Positions 33,790 through 46,681 of a DNA stretch of 64,000 bases are shown here, piece after piece; position 1 is the first letter of the stretch, and each line of letters starts with the position of its first letter. The DNA is from Fragilariopsis cylindrus CCMP1102 (taxonomy: Eukaryota; Bacillariophyta; Bacillariophyceae; Bacillariales; Bacillariaceae): contig FMBT01000177.1 of assembly GCA_900095095.1 (NCBI GenBank), forward strand, positions 1 to 64,000, written 5' to 3'. Position numbers and translations under genes: made by a program. The notes under the pieces are model-generated. The model was not told the DNA's origin and searched no databases. It worked only from the letters and a program-made list of their open reading frames with translations.

Positions 33790-36700
33790 TCATATAGCAA
33801 AACTAGTCTTGGGCTGCTTCATTGATGACCCAACATCGCCGTTACATATGCTTTCGTGAGGACGCTTCGATGCGTTAATATGAAGTTGCTGCGGTTGTGT
33901 CTGTATTTGCGGTTGAATTTGCTGTTGTTGTTGTTGTTGAGGTGCAAAATCTGGAGAATTTTGAGTTGTTGGTGATGGAAGATTAGGAGAAAGAATGGTT
34001 GCCGGAGGGGCGACTGATACAGGGTTGGAGACAACAGGAGGTAATGTCATTATCTGAAGGGAATTCGGCGGTAGTTCTGCTTGCCTTTGTGCCGCATTGA
34101 AGTTAGCACGAAGGTTTTGTTGCAAGAAATTACTAGCAACTGAAGGACTGGCAGCATTCAGAACTTGTTGTTGAGTATCTGAAACAGTCGTCTCCGTGAT
34201 GCTAGATGAAACATCACTACCGTCGCTAACTACTCCAACATGTGACGTAAATATGAGATAATGCGTGATTCTGGAATCGGTGCTCAACGGATAAGCCAGA
34301 AAAAAGTTCTTAAATCGTTCACCGGATTTTTTGTAGTGGATGCTCATTGCTGAAGTAGGTCTCTTAAATCGGATTTCATCCATAAAAACTTCAGCAGCGT
34401 TGGCATCGGTTTGTTCCCCCTCTAGAGTACGACAAGACGATCTTCCGACAACCTCATCAGCCTTGTATCCGGACATATCTTCCCACAGTTTATTCACCTG
34501 CACAATTGTATGAGGTTCATCGGCAAGAATCATAACCATCGGTGTATCAAAGCTTCGCTGACACGTTTGGACTGTATTTGGAATAACCGAAAAAGTTTCC
34601 GACCCTGCTGCTTGCTTCAGCTGTAGCATAAGAGCCATGACATCGAACATCAACTCGAGACCTACAATCTTATGAGCGCTATTGAATTTGCAGCACAGCA
34701 TGCCTTGTTTGGAGACTTCCGTTCTGGCACCGCACTGTGTTGCATTCAGAGTTTGCATCACCCAACGGGCCATCATTTGATTCCCTGCTACTACAGCTTC
34801 TTCTGTTACAAGCGTATACCGAAAGGCAATTGAGGCATTTGGGAATCTTGACCGATCCACGAGTGTATTCAACAGTACATGCAAGGATGCAGTATCTGAC
34901 ATCATCCCATCAATTCCAAGAATAGTTCTTTGACACTTGGAGACTTGGACTTCACTTGCGGGGAATGATCGATACGGCGTGACAGGTAGAATACATGCAA
35001 AGCTACTCTCGTCTAATATACTCGCCCAAAGCTGCCTTCGCTTCTCGTTTGCGGATCTAAGAGCAAAAAAGGACATCAGTACCTCTGTTCTGGTGTTGTT
35101 CATCTCCACGAGGATCGATGCCGCTCCCGCACGCTCTGTGACTAATGTATCCCGTTCTTGACATAGTTCGTTCACTGTACATTTCAATGTTTCAAGATAT
35201 GCCTTCTTTCTCAAGCGTGTATTCCGTGCATGCTCTCTATTCCTATCTCGATTAGCTCTTTGTCTTTCTTCGGGAGTCATATTGGACATATCGATTTCAG
35301 TAACTTTCATGCGATCGGATTTCCTATCAATCGCTGAATGTTTGAGATTGAGGGAAAATTCTCCGTCCGTATCACTCGCGGAAACAAGAGGAGATTTCGT
35401 TGCCAGAGCTTTGCGACTTTTCTCCCTCGTCGTTTGTATTTGAGGTGGCGGCTTCTGTGACGCAACTCCTCTATTAGCTTTCTTCGTAGTCGTTCCACCG
35501 GTAGATTGGGCCGCCGCTGCTGCTGCTGCTGTGGATATCATACCGGCTGCTGAAGGGACTGAAGAAGGAACCATTTGAACTTGTCCCGGAACATGCATTC
35601 GCTGTTGTTGTTGTTGCTGCTGCTGCAACGCCGCTTGAGCTTGAGCCTGTGCTTGGGCCTGTGCATGCATAGCCTGAGCCTGTTGGACGGCATTAAATTG
35701 CTGTTGAAGCTGCGCAACTTGCAGTCGACGTAGAATAGAATTCGGATCGATAAACTGGGGAGCTGGTTGTTGCTGTTGCTGTTGCTGCTGCTGTTGTTGT
35801 TGCTGATCAACGGAATTCTCTTGACCAGCTGATTGAGTCCCAGCTGGCATCACCATGGAATTTTGTTGTGCTAAAAGTGCGTTCTGCTGAAGTAACGAAA
35901 GTGCACCTTGCAAATTTGGTGGTATCGTTGAAGGAGCAGCAGGTTGCGGGGCAACTTGTTGTTGCACCTGTGGTTGCTGTTGCTGTTGCTGCACCTGTTG
36001 TTGCACCTGTGGTTGCTGTTGCTGTTGCTGCACCTGTTGTTGCACCTGTGGTTGCTGTTGCTGTTGCTGCACCTGTTGTTGCACCTGTGGTTGCTGTGCT
36101 GTGGTTGCTGCTGTTGTTGCGTCGCGACTTGGGCTTGTTGATGTTGTTGTTGATTTGCCGGCTGTTGTTGTTGCTGCTGTTGTCCAAGCGTTTGTTGTGC
36201 TGCTTGAGACTGAGTCTGAGCCTGTGGCTGTGCTTGTTGCTGTTGTTGAGACGCTGGCGCAGTTGTCCCCATATGCTGCTGTTGATATCTCTGTTGCTGT
36301 TGCTGCATTCCGAACTGCTGCTGTAATTGATGTTGTTGAATCTGTTGCTGCTGCTGTTGAATCTGTTGCTGTTGTAATCGAATCTGTTGCTGCTGCTGTT
36401 GAAGCTGTGCCTGTTGATGAGCAGAGGCTGCGTCATCCAAACCTTCTTTCTGATTTCCATTTGCATCTAAATTTTGTTGTTGTTGTTGTCCGCCCTGCTG
36501 ACTAGTTTGTGGACCAGGTGCCTGCGCCTGAGCTTGACTAGTTTGTGGACCAGGTGCCTGACTACCTTGTGGTCCAGGAGCCTGGCTCGCCGTTACAGTA
36601 TCTTGCTGATAGTTTATTCGTGTAGGTAGAGGAAGGTTCGCCGTCGATGCATCAATGCTTCCATTACTACCGACAAGCGGTTGCTGAAGATAAGACAAGC

Positions 36701-37405
36701 CGCCGTCCTTATGACTAAAGCTAACAAGTTCAGGTAGCGTCGACGCAGAAGCATTCACACCAACAGGTGTTGTTCCTGTTCCTACAATTCCATCTTCGTC
36801 TTCATCCCATGAGAGAATTGATCCAAGAGCTCCAATCTCATCATCATCATCGTCCTATTGTTATATATTATTTCAATTTGGCGGGAAAGATAAATTAAAA
36901 TTAAATCGTGAGTATTTATTTTTTGGGGTTATATAAAATTGACACGTGACATGAGTAAGACATAATCCAATCACAGGCAATTAAGAGATTTTTTTTAAAA
37001 AGAAAAAAGTTGAACGCCAAATTAAAAAACACCTGTTTGGGGGAACCCGGAAGTAACTATGACAAGCATCGACAGTCCACGGCCATGGTGAACGACGTTT
37101 TTGCTGCTTGGAATTATGTCGTTGTAACGAATGTACTGGTTGTAAATACCAATAATCACTGTTACTAATGCAACCAGATTGAATGTAATTAGATAGCTCT
37201 CTAGTTCCTATTCATGCATGGAGGCGACGACTACTTCTTCTACTAGTTTCAATTCATATAGAAAACACACTCAGGGCCGACACAATCGTGCTAAATTTTC
37301 CGATTTTACTACTACTCATGGCCGGTAAACAAAAATCCAGGTGGTGAAACTATCATCGCTCACCTCATTGTCGCTCTGATCAAACTCTGTATAATCTTTC
37401 GTCAT
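33790..37405 (-). CDS. bZIP-PAS transcription factor with polyglutamine N-terminus
   Basis: Nuclear DNA-binding regulator. Exon 1 (37405-37364) encodes MTKDYTEFDQSDNE; a 509-bp intron ends at an AG before 36854, and exon 2 continues in phase with an Asp/Glu-rich start. The N-terminal 450 residues are extremely Gln-rich. One frame change in the repetitive region near 36090 separates two long frames. The basic region has NREHARNTRLRKK, a good N-x7-R match, followed by leucine-zipper heptads. The C-terminal third has a PAS domain (MVMILADEPHTIVQVN ... MSGYKADEVVGRSSC RTLEG ... SGERFKNFFLAYPL). The motif GRSSCRTLEGEQTD resembles the LOV motif GRNCRFLQGPxTD and keeps a Cys, but most flavin-binding positions differ. 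bZIP-PAS proteins are typical of diatoms. Confidence 0.87.
35950..36092. repeat. 39-bp coding minisatellite in the bZIP-PAS gene
   Basis: About 3.5 tandem units of 39 bp, each encoding a 13-residue Gln/Val/Pro unit (QQQVQQQQQQPQV) on minus. It lies where the two frames of the bZIP-PAS gene meet, so length error or length polymorphism here may cause the frame change. Confidence 0.85.
36877..36888. promoter_or_regulatory. Palindromic E2F-like site in intron 1 of the bZIP-PAS gene
   Basis: TTTGGCGGGAAA, which reads TTTCCCGCCAAA on the gene strand, matches the E2F/DP consensus on both strands. It lies 23 bp from the 3' splice site of intron 1. A CACGTG box occurs at 36943-36948 in the same intron. 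Function is inferred from motif only. Confidence 0.35.
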
Positions 37406-39234
37406 GGTCTTTGTTTTTCTTTTAATGGTGTATGTCTATTTTCGTTTACTTTTTATATCGTATATCTTGTTCGTGCTTTTGTTACTTGTACCAATGGTTC
37501 AGAGAGTTCTGGATGGGCGGTCAATAAAATATTGCTCAGTGAGTCAAAATTAGTGATAATTTATTACTGGCACGTCGTCAAGGGGGAATTTTGATTGTTT
37601 TCCAAGCTGTTTTTTTCAGCTTTTGCACATTCGTTGAACTCACCACCTGTCTGCCATCTGTTTTCCGCGCAAAAGACATCTCTAAAAATATCTGGGGAAT
37701 GGAATGGCAAGAACACTGCCACGCACTTCACGTCTGTAGGGCCCTAGTTTTTGTTTTTAACAATACCTGTTATTTGTATTTTCATAATTAATTTCATTCG
37801 TTTTGACACGTGCGACCGTTAATAATTGTGAAATCCAATACACATGTATAAAAATGACCGAAATAATATAATTTCTCACCTCCCCTGATATATTATGTTG
37901 ACAAAAACTGTATTTCAGTTTCTAAATCTCCCTTGCCACATCACTAATTAATCGTCCAATCTCCCAACTAGAGCTACAGTAGAATAGAAAGCAGTAGGCA
38001 AAATTTAGCATGTGAGGCAACGGCGAGACAACGGTCGCTATGTATCTAATAATATGATCTAACCAGTCTAGAGACATTTCACTGCAGGTGAACATGAACC
38101 AGCAAAGACAACAGTAACACAACCAACAAAACAGAAGGAAAGGACCATATAATCAAGACAAACAATTGTCTATTGTCAAATAATCTATAGACTAACATTT
38201 TGATGTCCTCCAAAGACAATATTCAACAGGTAGGTTTCCACATAGTAGAAATGAACACTCACTGAATCCTTTCACCTCAACAACAGCCTAGTGACCTTTT
38301 TCAACAACAAAGTCAACAATGGACTGTAAACCATTTTGGGAGATGGTTGGCACACAGAAGTAAATGGTATATTAAATAGACTAAAGTAAGTGTGGTGGGT
38401 TGACTGTTATCATCTCATCACCAGAGCCTGTTCAAGTGGCGGGAAGCAATTTCACAACTACTCCAGTAAGTAATTAGTAAGCAAACCAAAGAAGTTCTTC
38501 CCATAGAAAGATACTACAACAACAAACATAATAAACAAACAAAGATCATAATCGTTTTGACAATAGAGATCAATTTTCAAACTGAAAAGTATCGATATCA
38601 TCAACTGTGCCCCCTCACTGATCCTTGATAGATGTACATGTAGAATGGGGATTCTCTGGGGGAGAATTTAAGGTTTGCCAGTGAAAATGAGGAGGCAGGC
38701 ATGCTATTTGATAAAAATATTGAAACACATTCCTTCCTTGGTATTTGAAGGATACTGAAATTCAAGATCTCTTTGTTCAACAGGAGATTGTATATGGTAC
38801 TCAAAACTTTGCCATGACAGCCTGGACTAGGGTATCAAGCTCAAATTATTAACAGCTGTTAACCTGGAGGAGAGTTGGTCACTATCACCATTTCCAAGGG
38901 TTTGGATACCAAATTATGATTCTTAATCTTTACCAGGATCAATATCAGCAAGATAGGAGTGGATGAGCTAACCATAGGTAAATTGACAGACTAGATACCA
39001 TGAGTCTGAATAATAGTACAAAAAAGGGATATAGCCAACTAGGGTCTTGAGGGTGATCTTGTATGAAGGAGTGATTCTGTCCAACTTCAAAGGATAGTGA
39101 CCCCAAATAAAGTAGTATCATCAAGAATTAGGCTGAGTATTTTGCAGTAGAAAACGTAACCTTGCACAAACATGATACACACAACAACTAGATGGTATTC
39201 TAGCTATAACAAAGAGTAAAGACACTGAAAGAAT
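37406..39234. other. Gene-poor region between the bZIP-PAS gene and the copia relic
   Basis: Holds the bZIP-PAS promoter at the left. Most of the rest, about 38000-39234, is A/C-rich sequence with a few protein-like stretches (for example QQWTVNHFGRWLAHRSK near 38310) that stop quickly. It may be the heavily decayed left part of the old retroelement, but no LTR or domain was identified. Confidence 0.4.
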
Positions 39235-40089
39235 TTAGAAATGTACTACTTGGTCGGTCAGAAAATAACGTCTACATCAAACACAAAGATATGATGTCAG
39301 TTGATAATGATGTGCTCAGCCGGCAGAATAACATCACAAAAGAAGAGCTAGTCAAGATCATACCCCAGAGCAAAAGGAAATCATATGTGTGCCAGCATAT
39401 TTGGCAGCAGTTCTTTCTTCCTTTCCTGGTACCTTCCTACTTGCCTACCCAAAAAGACAACAACCTGTTTGAGCCGTATTTGCAATGGGACCGTATCATC
39501 AAACAGGCAGTAATGACATTGAATATGTGCAGGCCTTCCCGAATCAATCCAAAATTATCTGCATACCAACAGGTATGGGGAAACTTTGACTTCAACAAGA
39601 CACCACTCGCGCCACCAGGTTGCAAAGTAGTGGTACATGAGAGAGCAATGGAGAGAGGAGCATGGGCATGTCATGGAGTAGTTGGTTACTACATAGGACC
39701 AGCAATGAAGCACTACCGAAATTACATCAGTTACATCCCTGAAACAAAAGGAATTCGGACGACCAACACGATTGAATTCTTTCCAGAAAAAGTAGATATG
39801 CCAACAACAGCAACAACAGATCGCTTAGCAAGAGCCACTGAAGATCTGGCTGAGATACTACAAGCACCACACCCAGCAACTCCATTCCTACAACAAGGCA
39901 CAGTCATCAATGATGCAATGGAGCAATTAAAGAAAATATTTACACCACCAACAAGAATAGAAACAGCAATGGCTGCACCAATTCCAAGGGTGTTAGAAAC
40001 TGCTGTAGCAGCTCCAAGGGTGGATGTAAACAACAACAACAACAGTAATCATTCTCCAAGGGTGGCAGTAACATCAAAAGTACAACCAA

Positions 40090-40342
40090 TGTTATAATCT
40101 AAGCTAATCTACGTGCTAAATGCATAGAATAACAGAAGCAGTTAATAAAAGAAATAATAGAAATTCTCTTATAATGTTAAGTTTATAAATAACAATGATA
40201 TCAAGTAGATATCATTGTATTGATACGATACGATCTGTTACTGTATCAACAGTACACAGTTAGTGACGCTAGGATATTCTAGTAACGTGGTATCGAATTT
40301 TAGTAATGTAGTATTTAGTAGGAACTAATTCAGTCCCCAACA
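40090..40342 (-). repeat. LTR of the younger copia element (3' LTR)
   Basis: 253 bp with TGTT/AACA termini, nearly identical to the copy at 46430-46681. It contains an internal perfect inverted repeat (AATGATATC / GATATCATT). Confidence 0.93.
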
Positions 40343-43300
40343 CACTCCTACATTGTCATAGATGGATCCATGTATGATAATGTAATAACAACTCAGGTTG
40401 TATTTGTTTCTGCTAATAGCTTTGCTACCAACAGCTTCGATGCTTTCTTGGCTTCCTTGTACTGCTCTTCATACCAGTCATAGTCGGCTTGTGATATTCC
40501 CATGATAGCATTCCTGTGTAATCTGAACAGTGAACCCTGTAATGGCTTGGTAAAATAGTCTGATACCATTTCCTTTGTAGGACAGTATGACATAACAACT
40601 GTACCATCATTAATCTTATCAGTGATGTAGAAATACCTGATATTGATGTGTCGGTTCTCTGCCCACATGATCTGCGTCCATTTCTTGCCAACTTGATGGT
40701 GCTTGTGTTGTCTTGCAATGCAAGGACCTTGGTCCCAAGTAGCTTCAATGGATCACTGTTGGGTAATGCTTAACCTGGCATTTCATGAACAGGCTAATCC
40801 ATTCGATGAATGTTATGGTATCATCAACACCCACTAGTTCTGATTCGTTGAGCTCCTAGTTGTAAGCTTCTGTTTGACGGAACCTGAAACAACAGATCCT
40901 CTTCCCATCGTTAGACAGTATCCTGTATGACTCTTCATATCCATGTGGACAGCAAATGATGCATCAATACTCCATGTCAATCTTCCAGACTCATCCCATC
41001 CCAATACAAGTGGGAGATGGATGGTCTCTCTATATATCTTATTACCTTGGCCAGTTTCTTGTAGTCATCCTTATCTGGTGATGCAACTCTGGTGCATAGG
41101 AATGCAACAGCTGTCTGTAGATCCGGACGGCCCTCTTGGCCGCAAACAACAGCCTTGCGACTGTTCGATGATAATAATCTGCAACTCAGGGTCCAGTTTT
41201 TCACATTCTTCATTAACTGTAAACAGGTGATCACTTGCTACTGTTACTGATTTACCATCCATGTCATCTGGTGCTTCTACACGATGTCTTCCAATATCAT
41301 ACATTGTATACTTCACAATGCCATCTTCAGAGTAATCAATGGTCATCCCCAAGTACTCATGGATCTTTCCATAACTTGCAGATATCTTCTTGTTCACTCC
41401 GAATTCCTTGTTCAACTTGTCAATGACATCATCCAGTACTGACTGTGTTACATGGGACATCTTTAGATCATCCACATGGAATTGTATAGTACACTGCTTC
41501 CCTTCAATCATGGAGTTGAATGTGCATTCATCGTAATCATTCACTGTGAATCCAATTGATTCCAGGAATGCTCTGAGCTTGTCATAGAATAGTCTAGCAC
41601 CAAGGAGCGTTCCGTATATTGCTTTCGTAACCTTGCCTACTAACCACTGCTTGCCACTCTTCTTATTTGTTTTAATAAGCTTCGTGTATTCAGGTTTGAT
41701 TTCACAGATCATAGTAACCATAACTCCTTCAAACTTGAGGTAACACTCTTTGCCTTCTTCTTGTGGATAATCAGCCTGGAGGAATGCTCCAGGGATATCT
41801 CCAATCACAACACACCTCCTTTCAATCGCATCAATCAGGGAACTGACCATAAGGGCTTGTGTTTTCACTGTGGGTGAACTTGACTCATCTTTGTGATGTA
41901 TCCCTCTGCGACCGGCCGTCTGCACAGCCGCGGCCTTGATCTTACCACATCTCTTCCTCTTGAGGAACATAAGGTACTAGTGACAGCTTGAACATATCAT
42001 AAGTCACTGACTTGGGTGCAGCATTTGTATCACATCTCTACCAATCAGGTTTTCATCTAACTCCTTAATGTGCGTCATACCCTGGACCACCGAATACAGT
42101 TAACCCCTTCTTGAACCATACTGGGCGTTGACAGGGTTGCTTCCAAGTTCCAAACCTTTTATAATGGACAAGCAGTAGTTGCTTCGCCCTTCCTGTTCCA
42201 GTAGTTACCATCCAAGCCTTTCATTCTTGGTCGGTCTTCTTCTTCTTCTTCTTCTTCAGATGGTCCGACCTGGGTCCGATCTTCATCAATCTCTTCAATC
42301 ATTTCACTTTGGTTGTCTTCGATACTTGTTGTCTCCGCGTCTTCTTCTTCAACCACGTTGAGCTCTTCAAGCATGGGGTCTCGTCGTCATGCGATTGGTT
42401 CTTCTGGGGCAATGCTTCACCCACTCCTGCTTCCTCATCATCGTATTGATTTGGGTTCATGTCGTGGTCATCATGGTACACTGTCATCATCTTGTGGTTC
42501 GTATGACCGGTCTGATGCATCATCGTCATCGAACTCGGGCTCTTCCCCCTCATTGCTTGGTTCTAGGTCAAGGATGGTTGTTATGTTATCCATGTCGCCA
42601 AAGATTAGTCCATCTGGTTGGCATTCACTCTTGCCTTGTTCATTGATCGTATTGATGATATCATTTGTCATTGGAATACCTTTTCCTTCAAGTCCTATCA
42701 CTCTTGGTACTGAATTTCTTTGCTTAGTGCTGATGTTGTACACAAAGTGTCCACCTCCACCATCATTAGGTCTCAAATACAGTGCATCGAATGTTCTGGA
42801 TTTTTCGATACTGTTGGTGCTTCCACCGGGAACCCCATACACATACGCACCGGGCATATATGGAGGGATAAGCAGTTTCTTGCCTGTTACGATTTGTCTA
42901 GGAGACATTGTAGGATGCACTCCCCCTTTCTGTTGACAGCGTTCATCAATTGAACCACCGTATAGATCACTTCCATCAGCAATCTCTTTGGCATCTTCGT
43001 GAATGGCATCATCGATCGGACGCCACGGATCCTCTCCTTGGTGAACCTGATACACCTCTCAATGAAGTGCACGTGTGCATTCTTGTCACAACAGATGAGG
43101 GTTATTTCTTGTAGGGCAAGCGCATCGAGACAGTGTTGGAAAGCTCGGTCTGCATACATAGTTTTTATTTTAAAGCCTCGAAGCTTATAAATATTATCCA
43201 TCTTCTTTATTGCTGCAATGTACATGTCGTCCGACTTGTTTCTAATACATATGCATTGGATGAAACGTATGTGCTTGGAAGTGGCAATTAGAAACGCGAC

Positions 43301-46300
43301 TCCATTAACATGCATAACATCTATGCCCGCAGTCACCTCCGAATTGTGCTTAAGTATCGAAGGTGGTTTCCGAGTATTTGATCTTCTCTGGGCATATTGT
43401 TAGTACGCTGACGTTTTCCTTGTACTGAATGTTGTTGGGCCCGAAAATAGCCTTAGCTATATTTATGTTTCTCCGACTCACGCCACACTCCTTAATTGCA
43501 CCTGTTTCTAGCCATGTGCAAAGTCTTCATCAGAGGGGAGGCATAAGCAATCTTGAATGTATCGGGCCATCGTAGCCCTCTTACATCTAGTGCTGAAAAC
43601 AGTTTCTTTCTTCTTCAACTGTAGTTAAAGGGTGGCTGGGGATGATCCGTCATCCACATGTAAACAGTATAGCCCATTTGGTTCCACTCCGAATCTGACG
43701 TATTCGCCATTATCTTTGTAGACATAGAAGGCATTGTCAACTCTAGTATCAAGGGTGATACGATGAGCTTAGAAAGCGCGGCGAGCGAAATCAGGTTTGC
43801 TACTCCATCTTTATGTAGGTGTAATCATCTTGTGGTAGAGGAAGTGTTTTTAGATCATCACATAGTTCTCCTACTTGGTTGTTAGACCAGATTTACCTCC
43901 ACAGTGTATAGTCGTTGGATTTGAGTTAGCTTTCACTTTTTGAGCATGTCCGCATTTGCGAACAGGTGCAGTGATGCTCCGCTATCAAGAACCAAAGCAT
44001 TCAGTGAAATATTTCCACGGGAAAGTTTGTTGTGTCCACTCCTTGCTTCACTAGGTCTCATTGTTGGAAACAATTGGGCATTGGGAAGTACTTCATTACT
44101 ATCTTCTGCAAACTTGACTGTGGCGAATGCATAGGATGTTGGTGTTGCATCGGGGATATCAAGGATCGATGGCTGTTGATCCTCCCCCACATTGATTACC
44201 ATTGGATTGGGCTGTAGACGCTTGGTATTTAGTGCCTGCCCCTGCGAAAATCCTGATAATCGTGATCACTTGGATCGAGATACAAGTAAGCTCCAGCTGT
44301 ATCCAAATGCATAACATCTTGTAAGGTGTCGAATTGGTCTGGAAAGATGCTTGTAGGAGGTCCCGATCTGCTTAGATATGGTAATAACTTGTAGAGAGTG
44401 AACTGTGTGGTTGATAGTCCAAGATATTTAGATTCTTTTCGATAGATTCGAATGTTACCACCAAATCTTTGCCTTACATCAATAAGGTTGACAATATTGG
44501 TCGACTTTTTGCCATTGATCATAGTCACTTTTGGTGTATCGACTGCAGTATACGTAAGGTATTGCCGGACGGATTGCTCCATCTTAATAGGCACATTTAG
44601 TTGGTGATGTTCATTGAGCTACCCGTGTCAGTTAGGACTCCAATATTGGTAATGACGCTGTCGTCATGAGATGTGAAGGTTGCAGCACTGCTATCTTCAT
44701 CTGTATCGCACACATAGGATGCTTCACAGATAACGGTCTGGATGTCTCCATTGCCAATGTGGTACTTGAGCTAGATTCAGATGATGTTGTTGATGCACCA
44801 TACGTCCTAGATTGGAGACCTGGCAGTTCACCGGTAATGGAGTCATCGTAGAAAAATCATCACTATCAAAGTCCATTGAATCATTTGTCATGTACGTGAA
44901 TCGTCTTGGCCATCGATGTGGACGATATTGAATGGATCGTTTGAATCTTCTGAACCGTCACTCGAACTATCGTCCGGCAGCTCTGTCATGTAGGGACGGC
45001 ATCTTCGTCATCATCATCACTTGGGTAATAATGGTCACCAATGATAATACAAGCCACTTCCCAAGATCCTCATCATTGAACTCTGCTTCAGTTGTGATCG
45101 GTTCGAACGCATTTTCATGTATGATACCATCATCAACCACTGCTGCGAGTACTAGTGCTCTTGTGGTCTGTTCCTCATTAACGACGTGGGCTCCTGCCAC
45201 GTTGCCATCATCTTGTTCACCAGCTGCTTTACGCGCAGCCGCGGCTGCTTTCTTTTGTCTAGCGGTACGAGGGTTTTGATCATTGGAGTTGGTGGTCATC
45301 GTCTCCATACTTGTCGATGAGCTCGTAAGCCTTTGACGCTGTTACTGGGTAACAGTCCGCATTTCCTGTAAGGAATTGGTTCTTGAGGTTAGTCTTGAGG
45401 TTCTTGCTCTTGCAGCCTTCAATCATCAGAATTCCTACTATTAAATCATTAACTTTCTTGTCATACACCTTCTTATCGGATGCAACCATACCTAGGTATG
45501 AACAGAGTTTCACCAGCGTCCGCTAGGAAGGGCTCGTATAGCTTTGTTCCAAAGACAAAGTCACCTCCTGCCCTGCATGCGTTGCTTACATAGACGGATA
45601 GGTGTCGCTTGTATTGTGCCGTGTCGACGGCAGTGGATGCATTTTTGGGCTTTTGCATATAGGTAATGGACTTACGAATATGTCGAAGCCTAGCCAATGG
45701 TTCCCATGTTGACGTCTCGTTGGTTGAGCATGTTTCTAGGAGAAGCTCAATGAGCTGTACCGGGCATTGGGACGCTACCACCGTGGCGTACCTTCCATCG
45801 TGTTGTAAATCATCCCAAGCAATCTGTTCAAACTGCCCTTTCAAGGCAAGGAAGATATGGACGGCATTCTTTTCATATTCAATGAAGTCCTTCAGTGTAT
45901 GGTTGTATCGTGCCTTCCACATATCGTACGCAATCTTGTACTGTTCTGCGCCAGTGGCGCTGTAAGTGAATACATTTGCTGTAATAGTACCATAACTTGA
46001 TTGCGACGGTGGCGCACCAACAAAATCTGCTTCATTAAACCTGTTCAATTCGGTGATCGATTCAGCCCATTTGCCGTACCCTTTTGAGCCACAGTAGGTG
46101 ACTAATGCGTCAGTTAGATCGACGATCTGTGTGGACTGGTTTGGTCCTACTGTAACTACTTTTTCATATAAAGCAGTATCGCTTCCAGCTAATCCTTTGA
46201 ATTGATTTCTTCTTGACGCGCTGTTGTTATTATTATTGTTGTTGCGATTACCTTGGTAACCCTTTCTACCTCCGTTGTTGGTATTGTTGCCTCCCGTAGC

Positions 46301-46429
46301 AGGGGGGGTGCTGCCACTGGTTGGGGCAGTAGACATTATTGTATTGACCTTGTTTGGAAATAATGTGTTCAACAAACTTGTTCCGATGGTTTCCTCTATC
46401 GTATATCTGTTCCGATTGTTATTTATAAA

Positions 46430-46681
46430 TGTTATAATCTAAGCTAATCTACGTGCTAAATGCATAGAATAACTAGAAGCAGTTAATAAAAGAAATAATA
46501 GAAATTCTCTTATAATGTTAAGTTTATAAATAACAATGATATCAAGTAGATATCATTGTATTGATACGATACGATCTGTTACTGTATCAACAGTACACAG
46601 TTAGTGACGCTAGATATTCTAGTAACGTGGTATCGAATTTTAGTAATGTAGTATTTAGTAGGAACTAATTCAGTCCCAACA
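46430..46681 (-). repeat. LTR of the younger copia element (5' LTR)
   Basis: 252 bp, same direction as the copy at 40090-40342 and about 99% identical to it. It is followed at 46682 by the target duplication ACCAA. Confidence 0.93.

Larger units (their letters stand above)
40090..46681 (-). mobile_element. Younger Ty1/copia LTR retrotransposon, antisense, broken
   Basis: A 6.6-kb element on the minus strand with two LTRs of about 252 bp (TGTT...AACA ends) flanked by a 5-bp target duplication ACCAA (40085-40089 and 46682-46686). Parts in order on minus: gag (about 46375-44970), aspartic protease with VLDSGASLHLF (about 44200-43930), integrase (about 43340-42470), reverse transcriptase (about 41970-41070, with FHVDDLKMSH) and RNase H (about 40750-40390). 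Domain order (integrase before RT) places it in Ty1/copia. A purine-rich stretch precedes the LTR at 40342. The LTRs differ by only about three single-base changes, so the insertion is recent. The coding part is broken, with around half a dozen to ten breaks. Confidence 0.9.

Noticed and set aside
35868-36505. Long Val/Ala/Leu-rich plus-strand frames opposite the bZIP-PAS gene
   Set aside because: They are the complement of Gln codon repeats and have no independent support.
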